NCBI RefSeq assembly: GCF_037975245.1
Contig: NC_092561.1
Location: 10,663,001-10,727,000, forward strand
Source: Apostichopus japonicus
Taxonomy: Eukaryota > Echinodermata > Holothuroidea > Aspidochirotida > Stichopodidae
Direction of reading: 5' to 3'
DNA length: 64,000 nucleotides
The notes beneath the pieces were generated by a model. It did no database searches, had not been told where the DNA came from, and saw only the letters and a program-made list of their open reading frames with translations. Positions 1 through 12,847 of this stretch are shown piece after piece. The stretch's first letter is position 1, and every line of letters begins with the position of its first letter. The translations under genes and the position numbers were made by a program.

Positions 1-1330
1 ATCGCTCGACTCAATCGTTGTCAGGTGTCCTTTTACTCCGGAGGTACTAAACGTTTGGCAAAAAGTCTCCGCGTCCGTCCATGTCCGTAACGGGTCATTG
101 TAAAACCTTTTACAAATAATTAAGATAGAATACTTTATAACCACTACGGTGATAGAGCTATTAAACAGGGTGGGGTTTTAATTTTAAATTTTAATTTGAA
201 GTAATAATGCAAACATGACTTAAATAAACGTGATAACGTCGTAGTTTCAAGTTTAATAGCGGCATGGCTTGGACTAATATTAAATTGGCAGAATTTGGAA
301 TAAAGTACTTCAACAAAACACTTAACATGACTATCAATTTTCATTTAAAATAAGGAAGAGAAACTAGAATTGTCGAAATTTCTGATTTGCTTTTGTATGC
401 GATTAATCAAAACCTGTCGAGTGCTCCTTAATTAATCGCTTATTAATTACCATGTGATTGTCTTACTAGATGGATTAATTCCAATCCGGTTGTGTATGAT
501 CGTGCCACATGACCAAACAATGCTGTTTGTATTGTAAACTGATGTGCTGTTAGGTGTTAATTGGGCACATATTTTGTTTAATTAACTATAGAATATACAA
601 ACGAGTATAACATTAACGTACTTTACAATTATTGTTATTCGCTATACCTGTAACAGTTGGTACCAAATGATGTCCATCCGGAAGGACAATTACGCGATGA
701 GCAAGAAGCTTTTGCCAAGTAGATGCTTGATGACAGCAAAACTAAAGCTGTGATGCCGAAAGCCTTCATGATGTCAATTAACACAGTATATCAAAACGGT
801 ATTCAATTCGGTCGAATTCTTGTTGTGCTCAGGTTTACTTGCAAACACGGCTTTTTATTCGTTCTTGTTGTTACAAAAGAAGCAAAAAAAATTAAAAATT
901 CAAATATAAATCATGCAAATAATGTTTACCTAGTAATACTTAATTATACAATGACGACTTCTGATTGATGGAATCAAAGATTGCTATTTGATTACTTTAT
1001 GTCTGGACGATTTGATTGGCAGAAAGTGTGCGGCTGGGTGGGACTGATACTAATGGATCTGTACTTTCAACACATGTTTTCCCAGAATTACATGCATGTT
1101 TTAAAATTGCTCTCTCCACACATCGCTCTCTCTGTCTCTCTCTCTCTTTCATTTGCTGTTTACAATATTTTGAGCGATAACTTAAGAACAGATGTACAAT
1201 TTAAAACAAATAATGTAAAACATAATGCTAAAATTATGTGACATTCTAAGTTAACGAATTAATTGTTTCGATATAAAGGCTGGGTAACTGTAAGAAAAGG
1301 TTAAAACAAAAGGGTTGTTATACATCAGAA
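1..1330. other. AT-rich non-coding stretch
   Basis: I see no gene. Open frames are short, AT-biased and show no family motif. There is a short CT-rich run near 1125-1148. No splice-bounded open stretch stands out on either strand. Confidence 0.5.
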
Positions 1331-1510
1331 TTCTACATACGTAAATTGACGGTTGCTTTGCTGCCATTAACAAATTAATCAATTTTTCGAAATGGGTAAA
1401 GTTATTGTTTTATCAGATAACCGTAAGAAAGTTTACCACAAAGTTAACAACATCAGAATGCTACCGACGTAACTTGACGGTTGCGTGGTTCCCATTACAA
1501 AAGAAAGCCC
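1320..1510. repeat. two diverged tandem copies of about 127 bp
   Basis: The stretch beginning ACATCAGAATTCTAC near 1322 recurs near 1449 as ACATCAGAATGCTAC. Both copies continue with TGACGGTTGC and a CCATTA block. Only two copies are visible and they are diverged. A G homopolymer follows at about 1537-1547. Confidence 0.5.
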
Positions 1511-1680
1511 GTTGTTTCATTTTTACGTCATAATTGGGGGGGGGGGGAGATAACGGCTGTTAAATTACGTAGAAGCACAGGCTTTCTGGCTGCCGGTATC
1601 TTACCGCCAGAGAGAAAGAAATTTATCAACAGTGTTATAGATGAACAACTTGATAATTATTCTACATGTTTCATATTTTT

Positions 1681-1765
1681 AGGCCGGCCAAGGATCGAAC
1701 ACACGACCTCTATGCTAGTTTACATTTCTTCTAATGTCACTGCCTTTATCCACTCGACCAGATAG
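1681..1765 (-). pseudogene. tRNA-Leu/Ser-like relic or SINE head
   Basis: Read on the minus strand, this has an A-box-like TGGTCGAGTGGATAA and a B-box-like GTGTTCGATCC, spaced as in a tRNA with a long variable arm. The acceptor and T stems do not pair well, so it is more likely a tRNA pseudogene or the head of an old SINE than a working tRNA. Confidence 0.4.
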
Positions 1766-1937
1766 TACTAGTTTAAAACAACCAACTCAGTATCATAACA
1801 TTTTTTTTATTGTGGTTGGTCATAACATTACTGATGTACCATATTGTTCCAATGTATTACGGTTGCATTGTCTATACTTATTAGGCTAGCTGTTCGCCTT
1901 TTTGTCAGATTCCTACATTATGTATATATATATATAT

Positions 1938-2460
1938 AGATACCAAAAGGATTACTGAATTGTCCTTTTCAGAATTTTCAAATTTTGCGGAAAATCACCC
2001 TTTACGAATGTCACGCGAGTCACGTCACGCGAGTCACATCAATTCAAGATGGTGTTTCTACCCATATTACTGTGTGAATATTACAGGGATGTTATAGTTT
2101 GATGAATGAATCACTGAATAGAGATTTTCAATATTTTTTCGACATCAAGGCATTAGACAACAGTGGTGAATTGAAAACACCCTTGATTTACTGTCACGAG
2201 AGTCACAACATTTACTGTTTTTGTTTTTCTTCTTGGCTGCTCAAAAGCTTTACTCCAAATAATGAATATCAAGTATTCACATAGATACCAAAAAGATTAC
2301 TGAATTTTCCTTTTCAGAAGATATTCAAATTTTGCGGAAAATCACCTTTAACAAATGTCACGTGAGTCACGTCAATTCAAGATAGTGTTTTCTACCTATA
2401 CTACTGTGTGAAAATTACAGGGATTTATAGTTTGATGAATGAATCACTGATTAAAGATAT
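1938..2460. repeat. tandem duplication of about 345 bp
   Basis: The block starting GATACCAAAAGGATTAC near 1940 and ending at GATGAATGAATCACTG near 2100 recurs from 2283 to about 2450 with few substitutions and small indels. It contains the GTCACGCGAGTCAC motif listed separately. An AT dinucleotide run (1921-1938) precedes the first copy. No coding content is supported. Confidence 0.65.
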
Positions 2461-3536
2461 CATATATGCATTCCCCTTTTAATTAGGCAACTTGAGTAAT
2501 ATTGGCACACATAATTCAACCATTTATAATAATTTCATTTGAAATATCAGAATTTAAATTCATGAATATTTATTCGCAATAAAATGCCTATTTTATCACC
2601 ACATTTGGAAAGTTAGCATGTGTCATTGATTTTTTAGTAATATACAAAAACATAATCTATATTAGTATCTGGCAATGCAATGTGCTATGACTTGACAACC
2701 TTAAGGTTAACTGCACAATTATTCCCAAAATCAAAATGAGAATGGTAATTTGATCACAATGAATAAAAAATTGAATACAGCCGTAACACTTTTGGTTTAT
2801 GCAAATATGACAAATGAGAATGGTAATTTGAATCACATTTTGATAGATGTTTCTTCTATAACTTTCAAATGAGTGACTTCAACAGACTAAATATTGTTAT
2901 AAATATTAATTGACGAGATATATTGCCTGAAAAACTGTACTACCCGTACAGTATATTACCTACTGTCTGCAGTCATGAGGGTAACTCGGGGACATTAATA
3001 TCATCTGAAAATTCCCAAGGGAAGTTCCTTTTAGACAATTTCTAGACCAATGAATGTTATATTTGACTATGCAAGATCTATACCTTCGATTCACTACTGC
3101 ATTTGGTCTAGAACTATCTGAAAAGTGAGCTCGTCACGCGAGTCACGTTTTCTTGTCACGCGAGTCACAATACATCTTCAACGTTATTTTCATGCGTTAC
3201 AACATTTTCTCAAAGTTGCATAGCAATTGAGGTAGAGGTGTTTTTCAACTTCGGTATGATTATAAAAAGTTATTGGAAACATTTTAATAAGACATAAGAA
3301 ATCGAACATTTGTGTGTGCATTCTGATTTTCGCTAATAGTAACTGTCACGCGAGTCACGTTTAGTTTTTGACCAATTTCACCCCCAATACTTGAGGTATA
3401 AATATTTTTCGCTACTGTTGTAAACATTAAGGCTTACCTTCACTGACTACATGAATGCTTTTCTCCCATGTATTTCCTTATTTGTTTAATGATATCAAAT
3501 AGAGAGGAATTTTAGTAAAAATGTCACGCGACTCAC
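2010..3536 (+). repeat. dispersed 14-bp motif GTCACGCGAGTCAC
   Basis: The motif or a one-base variant occurs at 2010-2023, 2024-2037 (back to back), 2193-2206, 2357-2370, 3133-3146, 3155-3168, 3345-3358 and 3523-3536, always on the plus strand. Spacing is irregular and, outside the 345-bp duplication, the flanks differ. The rest of 2461-3569 is AT-rich with no visible gene. Confidence 0.7.
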
Positions 3537-3569
3537 CACGGAATTGACCCTATATATAATCAGGGATGC

Positions 3570-4230
3570 ATGTACCGGATAATTACACCGTCTTTATTAC
3601 ACTACAGACATTTCAATTTAAACATGTTCATGAAAGGAAAACAATCGTTGAAAATGCTTCTTTTTATAAATTGGCTATTTGCATATGCTGAACGAGAAAT
3701 TACAATTAGAACAGATAGAACTAATATACATAATGTATGTATGTGTGTTGCAGATTTCACAAAATCTTTACCATTACTTGATAACAGTGACATGCATAAA
3801 TTAATATATTTACATATAAAAGCAAAATTTAAAAGTCTTAATTAAAAAAAATTATGCTGATATGTGTAAATTACTTGTAAATAAATCGAAATCGTTGAAA
3901 TGTGTTGAAAATGTGTGTTTGCTTTTCTTCACTTGAAATTGCGTCATATGAAATGTAATATTTATCCAATTCACATAATGCGTGTTTGTGTGTTACAGAT
4001 TTCACCAAATCTGTACCATTACTTGAATACAGTGACACGCATAAATTAACATACATATAAAAGCAACATTGAAAAGCCTTAATCTCAAATATTTGACTTG
4101 TAAATGCTTACTAAACGGAATTTTGATAACATCGTAATTTAATGTATAATCAGTATGTACAAAGTGTGTACAGAATTCACCAAAGTCGTAACGTTATACT
4201 GACACGTGTAACTTAAATGTGTCCATAAGA
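3570..4230. repeat. three diverged tandem units
   Basis: A unit containing a GTGTGTTGCAGATTTCAC-like block, a CCATTACTTGA block and a GTGACA(T/C)GCATAAATTA block occurs near 3740-3845, 3985-4070 and, more degraded, 4150-4215. The open frames on both strands here are by-products of the repeat. Confidence 0.5.
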
Positions 4231-5393
4231 AATGCATAATTTGACTTCCAAATACGTTTTATGGAATCATATTATAATAAGTTTCTACTGAGGACTATAT
4301 TTAGAATAACTTTGTATGAATATTATTTATATAAACCCTCTGTTTTCAGGACATGTATGTATAGCCTAATTGTTCTATTATTAAACAGATATTATCGAAA
4401 ACTAGTAGGCGTGACCCAGAATTGAGTCTCGGAAACTTTTCGGTGGGTCGCGGGATTTTCCAGATGTTTGAGCCGGGTGTGGGGTCGGGTGTGGTTCGGG
4501 TGTGAGGTCGGGTGGGTCGTGAGGAGTGGGATCTGGTGGGTCGTGGCTCAGCCCTCATAGAAACCTCCTGGGTCTAAAAGTTTGCGAATCGCTGATTAAC
4601 AGCATTTGACAGCTGTTTCTTGTAGACTGTTAGTAGTGTTTGAAGTGAGTCGACATCGGTCTGAAACGCAACATTTTAGATGGATTACATAAGTCAATTT
4701 GCTGATATTGTAAATATTCAACGTTGAAACAGTTTGCCATTTAAATAAATGCTTCGGAAACGTAGTGTGATTTTCTTCGTGCCGTAGTTTACTTTACATT
4801 TATTGTTTCTTCCAGGGCACTATCCTATGTGAACACATAATATATACATAACACGACGTGTTTCTGCATACACACAAGCACTACATGTAGGGCTAGTACG
4901 CCCGGTCAAGGTGACATACCGTACCCTTCTATGACGTATAAGAACCGTCCTCGGGGTAGCTCCTCATTCCGGCAAAATTTAATTTCTCCCTATTTAACAA
5001 AACAATAGTCTCGTTGACTTATCTAGTCAATGATGAAACCATTAAGGCATGAATTTTTATAACCCCGACATATTTCTACAGGCAGCTGTTACCGAATACC
5101 AAAGTGCGTAATCAAACTACAGTTTCAAAATAGCAAATGAAAGTATGTTGTCCAAAATATTAAATGCATTGAAAAGTAATCAATTTTCCAACTAAAGCGA
5201 AACTTTCAATTCGAAATATAATTTGCCAAAGTTACAGTGCAGATGTGAAATCATTGACAAACGAAATATGTGAACTACAATGTTACTGAGTGCAGTCGAA
5301 TATTGTCACCTGCAAAAAAAGGAAGCATAACCAATCTCGCGGAACCGAGACCAGTGCAATGCAACAGAATGAAAAGCAAACCCTGACAATGAA
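4231..5393. other. no gene seen; GC-rich GGGT tract at 4430-4555
   Basis: The only notable structure is a degenerate GGGTCGGGTGTG-type tract at 4430-4555, whose minus-strand frame is a low-complexity Pro/Arg/Thr string. It may be the inner part of an old hAT-type element ending near 4604, but I could not pair termini with a convincing target duplication. Confidence 0.35.
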
Positions 5394-6124
5394 GGAAGCC
5401 ACTAAATACTAACCCGCGTAGCGGTTCGGTTCATCGGTAAGGATCCCGAGCGAGAATGATCTCACCTGACGTCAAAGTCTTGCATAACTACGTAGATGCA
5501 CATGTTGTACATTTCACGTGTAGGCCTATAGTACGGGTACGAGCTCGTGTAACACGTACGAATTGCCGGGCCAAGTCCCGCGAAAGAGGGGAAAATAGGA
5601 GACAAATACACAAATATCCACACGTTTCACGGTTTATTCTTGACATTTTAAGTTAACAAATGTATATAAGAAAGCTGCAATAAAGTACTGTTGTATTTAT
5701 CTTTATATCTCAAGTAGCAGGTCTCACAAGTTATTACACAGAGTTAACTAACCTCCAAGACCTGGTTGTGTACATGTATCATTTTAAAAACTGCAAGTAC
5801 CGTTTAAAACCGCTATTATATCTATCTATATCTCGTAGCAGGCCTCACAAGTTATTACATAGAGTCAACTTACCTCCAAGACCTGGTTATTTACAAGTAT
5901 CATTTAAAAACTAGAAGTACCGTTTCAAACCGCTATTATATCTATCTCTATCTCGAGTAGCAGGTCTCACAAGTTATTACATTCAGTCAACTAACTTCCG
6001 AGACCTGGGCAAAATAACGTAATTCGGGAACCATGAGCGCCGAGCACAGTTGCACCCGAAACCGAGTTCCGAGGGCAATCGAAATGGTCCGACCCGCTGT
6101 AGGGGTTAGTATTTAGTGGCTTCC
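5394..6124. mobile_element. Mutator-like MITE, 731 bp
   Basis: The left end GGAAGCCACTAAATACTAAC is inverted at the right end (GTTAGTATTTAGTGGCTTCC). The flanks are GACAATGAA (5385-5393) and GACAATGCC (6125-6133), a 9-bp duplication matching at 7 of 9. TIR type and 9-bp duplication suggest a Mutator-like non-autonomous element. Inside are about 2.6 copies of a ~118-bp tandem unit (about 5697-6010) beginning with TATCTC and AGCAGG(T/C)CTCACAAG. No transposase is present. Confidence 0.75.
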
Positions 6125-9100
6125 GACAATGCCGAACTGTCGATGATATTTTAATTTGAATTACTTTTTAAATAGCGCCATCTTTTCTATTTGCCGAATT
6201 TCTCACTATTTTTTACTAAGGGGCTAGGGGGGGGGGGCGGGTGATGGAGGAAAATTTTCATTAATTTTGTGAGAAACAGGTGTGCAAATAAATATAGACC
6301 AAGATATACTAAAAATGAATACTCGTATATCCAAAGAGTTGCACTTTTATTCAAACTGGAAAAATAGTTGTGTTAGGTTGACAGTTACAAATAGATGATT
6401 GAGTTTTACGACATCATTTAGTTTTACATATGTAATGTATTTCAAATGAAAAGCATAAGCATACAATTAACTGTATAGCAGGGCGCTTAGAACCAGGCTG
6501 CAGTGAGACTTCTCCATCTATCTCATAATAATATATTCTACTCTTGCTTCCCACTCATAAAATGTTACGGGATAACGCCAACGACGCCCATGGCTGTTAA
6601 ATAAATTATGGTCGTCATTTATAGCATAATCGAGAAAAGCTTTCAGATGATAATACAAGTTTTAACCAATGACATTCATTCTCCAACGGTGCAATTTCAA
6701 GTTTCGGACGTATGGAAAGCCGTTTTAACATTTCCTCCGGAAGTTTAGAAAATTGAATTCAATTTTGGATATTGAAATTTAATTTCAGACATCTTAAAAT
6801 CAATGTAAGATATTTTACCATTTGTAATCTAGATATCTGAAATAGGATTTCTTTCAGATATCTCAATATGCACTTCAGATAGATGGAATAACGCACAATT
6901 TTAGCAAATAAATATTAAAACGCCTTTCCATGTACAAGCGTTGAGAGGGGGGGGGATGTACTGAAATAATCAATTTCGGAATGAAATATTGGTTTAATAT
7001 AATTGTTTTGTTGTTTACTTATGTTACAGCCTGAAACGGTATACTCAATGAATGTAAAGATGTCAGTTATTACAGAGCACGGTTTTCAACATTTGGGGTC
7101 AGTGCTTCAGAGGCTGTTCGATATTTTCCATCATTTATTATAACACGAACAATAACGAAAAGAATAGTAAGAAGAATAAAGAGAGGCTGTGGTGAGAAGT
7201 ATATCGTTAAGTTTAGGCTAATCCTGCTGTATTTCCAATCATTCTACTTGCCTATGTCACCGTAAAGGCTCTTCCAGATGGTTACCGATTAACTCCTGCA
7301 GTGTTTGACTCATTTCTCCACCAGTTTGGGAATCTCGGAACACATCCATTTACGTCACGAAATGGAGTTCATTCTCGAGCCTAATCAATGTAACCGATCC
7401 ACACGTGCTGAAAGAGAAGATGACGTAAATATGCAACGATTGCCAAGATAAAATCTATAGGAAATTCAGTTTTTTCTAACATATACATAGGTCTTACGGT
7501 TGGATTTTACAGGCCCGTTCTTAGAGCATTAAGGCATACCGTACAGGGTATGCATTTTACATGTATTGACACCTGAGCAAGTCTAGGTAAGTATGACATC
7601 ATCAGGCTAATTGTGCTTGGATTGTTAACGTATTCTTCTTTATTTACATTACTTTTCATTTCCTTGATAAACATCAGTCTTGTCAATGCCGATGCTCGAT
7701 TTTAGCAGTGATGATATGAGCTATAATGATGACATTATCAGCGCAGCTGAGCTATAGCGATCATGCGACTCTGCCGAAATTCTGTCACTTTTGCCACCGT
7801 GTTTGAATGACTGCCATTTTGTCAGTTTTCATTCAATTTGGCAGGATATTCTTCAGTTGGTTTTTGAGTTAAGTTTCCATGAGATCAAATAAGTAAATTT
7901 GAAGGTCATTTGAGGTCACAAGAGGTCATTTTCTGAAAATGTAAAATATGCTACCCCTCTTATAGCTTTTGTCCAAACCTGCTGAAATGTTGTGGATATA
8001 AATTAGAAAGTGGTGAAATAAAGTTGTTCAGGGGGAAAATTGACGTTATGTGAGGGCCCAAAACAGGGCCTTCTGTAGGGTTTTCAGTTATGATGAAATG
8101 TAGGCCACAGATCATGTGCAATGATCATGAAATTTGTTTTTCCAACTTTTAGTATTCATCAGCAGTATGCGTTTTGGTATGATCAGCAAAATGGGAAATA
8201 ATTTCACCCGCGGGAGACTTGATCAAGTCAAATATTTACCTGTTGTTCAAGCTTTCCATCTAGTTCGAACTTTTCCACAGTTTGCGTGTGGAATACGACA
8301 TTGTGAGAATGACCTATATTGTTGGAGCCGAATCCGAGGTCTGCTCTTTAACGTTACAAACGTAGTACGTCGTTTGTAAACAAGTTGCGGGTCGTTCTAT
8401 TATTGTAAAGGTGCAGTTTTCGTGAGTAATTTTGGGTCAGCCCAATTCAAACGTTGATATCCACATTTGTTGGCAGATTTGGCAGAGGAATACTTTTATA
8501 CGTTTTCTTTCTATTGTTGCATGAGTTTAAACTTAAAAGTGCATATACTGTTGGTTGTTTGTTTTTGCAATGGGGCACAGTTTATCCCTAGTTATACGTA
8601 CAATGATCTATTGCATAAAATATGTTCGTGACAGTGTTTCCACTTTGAAGGAAGTTTCTCGGAATACGACAATATCGGGATTTTGTCGGGGACTAACATG
8701 GAGCGGTTCTTATATACACCCAACAGTAGTTAGGGCTAACACCCTTTGAAATCAGCCGATTTCAGGAAATAGTCACCGGATGTCGGGATATGTAGCGACG
8801 CAATGAGCGGAAATTCGTGTCTGACAGTCAGTTGACGTCAACAGGCTGAAATGTGAAAACGCTGTGACCACCATAGATACGGGTGTGTAACCTTGACAAG
8901 TTTTCTACTTCCATTGAGTATAAATGTATCAATTTATCAAGGGTCAACAGTCTCCGCAGAACTCATATAAACAAAAGTTTCTCATGCTATCTTACAATGA
9001 TAACATTCTCTTAAACCCTGTTACAATGAAGTCAGCCATTCAAACCTCAATACAGTTCTGCATTCTGGTCCAAAGATACTACAAAAGCAGCTGTGCATTT

Positions 9101-9430
9101 TATGTATTCAAGAACACAACTTAGCGGTAATCATAGGTTTTGACCTTTCAAATTCATTTGAAACTGTTTTCATTGTTTATTTCAATAGAAATAAAAATTA
9201 CATTTATAATTATGTCTATTTTTGCAAAACAATTTCATTTGGGAGATATTCAAAATGTAATGTTTTTTTTTTTTTTGCATTCAGGAAGGTTACTGAGACT
9301 TCATCAAGTCAAAATATGACCAACGAGCCACATGTGCTTCAACTTTGTTTCTTATATTTTCCCCAATTTATTACAATGTTTTTTTCTGTAATGGAGGGGA
9401 GTTTTACAAATTGCTGAAATCTAAAACAAT
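6125..9430. other. long stretch without a supported gene
   Basis: Non-coding as far as I can judge. It holds G homopolymers (about 6228-6238 and 6947-6955) and a T run (about 9264-9278). Frames at 8134-8379 and 8555-8749 show no motif and no splice context. A 50-codon open piece at 7225-7385 was considered and not accepted. Confidence 0.45.
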
Positions 9431-9439
9431 GAAGATATT

Positions 9440-9755
9440 ACTCTTTGCATGACCTAAGAATCCAATAGGCTGGACCTAAAAAAAAACGATAGGCTTCTTG
9501 TACTGAACGTTTCACAACTATATAGTCCTACTAAATATGAGATTGGTTCAAGCTTCCCTTCTTGAGATATTGTGTCTACAAGGTTTTCACTATTTGGCTC
9601 CTGGTGACCCCAAATGACTTTTGACCTCTCCACAAAACAATAGGGGTTCTTCTACTCAATGTAGGTTCCGCTACTCACGAAATATGAGATTGGTCCAAGC
9701 TTCACTTCTTGAGATATCGTGTTTACAAGCAAGGTGTCACACACACAAAGACATA
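9440..9755 (+). repeat. partial copy of the TGACCT-rich repeat family
   Basis: Two to three units with the landmarks of the tandem part of the 13.2-kb and 42.7-kb repeats: a GACCTC-ACCAAAA-CAATAGG-like block, ATATGAGATTGGT, CTTCTTGAGATAT and GTGTTTACAAG. It ends in the shared terminus GTTTACAAGCAAGGTGTCAC plus CA repeats. Confidence 0.6.
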
Positions 9756-10051
9756 GGTTACGATTATCATCGAAACCAACTAGAAGGGGAATTACGTATT
9801 TTCTGTAATTTAAAAAAGGTTTATAAAAACAATTAATGGGAGATTTCATTAGATCTAAAAGTATTACAACACGTAAGTGGTGTGCGTCAAAATAGTGGGA
9901 TACCGTACAGCGAATTTCTAACATTTTCAACTACATAAACGTCTTTATAACTCCAACGTTGGCTTTTAAATACCAAATTTGTTTTTGTTTGTACTTCTTG
10001 GTTTTTTTGTTTAATTATAATTAGTTTTCTTTTCTTTCTTTTTTTCTACAG

Positions 10052-10268
10052 TTTTAGAAATTCAACGTACTGGAAATTTAAAGAGTTTACCAAACCTGGT
10101 CAGATGCTTGGTGATCAAATGAGGGCGTCCTTGGCTCAGGATCCAATCAATCCGGTCTCAACCAACGATTTCTTTCCAGCCTTAGATCGAAGATTGTCCC
10201 AAATTCTCTCAGAACTTGATAGATGTATCGACAAATTTGGAAGAGACGCAGTACTTTTGGAAGACTGA
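10052..10268 (+). CDS. isolated terminal coding exon, protein not firmly identified
   Basis: A pyrimidine-rich tract ending CTACAG at 10051 precedes an open frame that supplies one base to a split codon, then 71 codons to TGA (10266-10268). The peptide runs from FRNSTYWKFKEF to a charged helix-like segment LDRRLSQILSELDRCIDKFG and ends LLED. Composition, acceptor and lack of low complexity make it look like a real last exon. The F-x-N-S-T-x-W opening followed by a helix with a late Cys faintly recalls C-termini of galactose-3-O-sulfotransferase-like proteins, a guess only. No upstream exon of compatible phase was found from 1 to 10000, so it is either the end of a gene with a very long intron or an orphan exon. 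Confidence 0.55.
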
Positions 10269-12847
10269 TTCAATCATGACGTCACGAGTGATTCGGGTTA
10301 AGGGGGATAGATCGATTGTTGGGCCATTTGGGTTTGTCTCACTCCATTCAATTACAATCAAAAAGGTAAAAAGAAAAATCTCAAATTGCTCTTACATTAA
10401 AGTGGCAATACAAAAAAAAAAAAAAACACCTTTGTCTGTCCAAGTATCCATTTAACGACAAGTGTTGAATAATTTTGATTGTTATTAAAACTTTCATTTC
10501 GATACCATTGAGAAAGGAAGACAATAAACGATAGCGCAAAACATATTGTAATTTTAATGTATAATAATACAAACAAATCATAGAAATATGTCATCAAAAC
10601 TATGTGTCATCACAATGTGTCATCAAACTGTGTCATCAACACAAATCATCAACACTATTTTATAAAATTGGGTGAAATGAAATACAGCATTTCATTGAGA
10701 TCTTCTGAGAGTAAAAGTTATTTCAATTCGTTTAAATAGAGTACTTAGGAAAGGCTCGTAAGCAAAAGGGCTAAAAATATGAAAGGTAAAAGAATTAAGT
10801 AAGGCTAAGTAATGTATGGGAAAGTTTCATCTCTTTTTTTTTGGGGGGGGGGCAGTGAGCGAGTGGGAGGTGGGTGTGGTGGGGGTAAACCACTTACGAA
10901 GCAGCCCATGCAGAGAACCAAATTATAGTAGGCTATATACACTTACAGAGTTATCACATAAATCATACAACAAAGTGAGAAATATATCATGGACTAAATT
11001 TCAGAGTTTGTTTTGTAATGAATTGATCAGTTCTAAAGGATGACTCTAGGCAGAAATTTAATCTTAATATGTTATAGTCCAAGAAAAAAAAAACTGCTAG
11101 TTTATAACATTTCTATTACTATTCCGGTATTTAAAGATATTCAGATTTAAAATATGCTAGTCTCTGGAATGCTCCTTTAAGGCTAAATTATATGATGACG
11201 TCACATCCTCAGTGCAGGCTTTAATAATATTTAATTTTATTCATAGTTTTACAAATTCTAAGAACTCAAAGCAAAAGTATTATTTTTAACTTCATGTAAT
11301 CAGTGAGGCGTCTGGAATGACGTTCAACAGAATTTGTCCGTGACAAATCTGTAAACGAATTGTATATATGTCATTTGTGGTTTTAAAAGTCTTTTGTTTT
11401 CCCACTAAGCTTTTCACCTTGCATCAGAGTAATTGACCTGGTCCGTATATGTTAGATTAAATAAACTATTCTTTATTATATAGTTCCCGGTCCTCCGAAC
11501 GGACAACCCCCTCCCCCACGGGTCCCCGGTTTGTATATTCTCTCTCTTGAACTACCTCACGGTCACCTTCTCGTCTGTCATACGCGTAAGTAAAAAGAAA
11601 ACATCCAGCGTTTAACAAATGGATTAATTAGTATTTAATCAACATAACCAACAGTTTTTTCGTTCTATATGAAAAAATTGTAAAGTCGTCAGATCTGCAT
11701 CGTGTTAAATACAGTATAGATTAGTTGTGTTAACTATCTATACCCGTTCTTCATATTGTCAGTAACATTCTGAGTTTCATTCCTCCTTGTACAAACTGCA
11801 AGTTTATCGTGAAGTATAGACCTAAACTTTCTGAACAAAAAGCAACAACAACAAGAAAGAGACAGACAGAGAAAAGGAAGCTTATTCATAACAGAAAAAC
11901 TGATGTATATTAATAATAGCTGTGTACTTGAATTATCTGCATTTCACCTAGCTTCACTTTCGTCACGTTTTATCATAATTTTCATCCAGTACGTCCTCTT
12001 TCAAAGAACAAATATATCCCAATCGGCACTAAAACAACCATCAAGTATAACTATAAAATATTTAGGTTATTGCTTACTGAAATCTCTCCACAGCTAAAAA
12101 GCAATTTTATTTACCTTCGTTAGATATATGACACATGTTGTACGTAAATCGATGAGATTTCAAGCATTTTTAAAGAATTGTTGACTTCCATGTTGAATAA
12201 GTATGTTAACGAAGATCAGGGAATGTTCGTTATGCTATTATGATTAACTACATTATAAATGTTAACACCCGTTCATTGTTGCAGATTCCGAGAGATAATA
12301 TAAACTTCATACAAAAGTGGATTACAAAATACAAAACATGTTAAGAAAAATTATATGAAGGAATGAAACAATTTACAATTTGTTTTCGTTTTCTACCCTA
12401 ATACATATATTTGATTAAAGATAAATAAATTTTGGATAGGCATACTTAACCAGTTATTGAACAAATGATCAGATGTGACGTTAATCATTATAAGCCTGTA
12501 AGCTGTAAAAAAAAAACGTTCCTTTAAACATAAAAAGAAAAGCTGTTAATGCACGGATGACCGTAATTCTATATGTTTTTATCAGTGCCGGTTAAATTTG
12601 AACTTGTCCCATATTTGACAAGTTACCTGGACTCATTGAATGAAACTGATGAATTGTCTAGGTTAGTATAAAACAAGGAGTACGGTGTAGAGAAGGAAGC
12701 ATTACACAATTTCAGAGTATTTAATACATTCATTTGAAAAGTAGTTACCAGTATCTGGAAAAGGGGCACCTGAGCACGCTGGGGAGTTGCTAGGGTCCTT
12801 GTTTCCAGCCGATACTCATAATTAGTACATGTAATTACTGGTGCCAT
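10269..12847. other. no gene seen
   Basis: Apart from the possible 3' UTR of the exon ending at 10268, this is AT-rich and non-coding. It includes an A run (about 10412-10425), a T8-G10 junction (about 10834-10852), and a short GTCATCA tandem near 10590-10650 (four copies of a TGTGTCATCA-like unit). Open frames lack motifs. Confidence 0.45.

Noticed and set aside
1481-1765. 94-codon plus-strand frame as a gene
   Set aside because: It crosses a tandem repeat, a G homopolymer and a tRNA-like relic, and has no coding features.
4400-4604. hAT element with termini near 4386 and 4604
   Set aside because: The putative ends are only weakly complementary and the flanks do not give a consistent 8-bp duplication.
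7225-7385. Open 50-codon piece (LPDGYRLTPAVFDSFLHQF) as an upstream exon for 10052-10268
   Set aside because: No pyrimidine tract at the possible acceptor and no donor before its stop codon, so exon status is unsupported.
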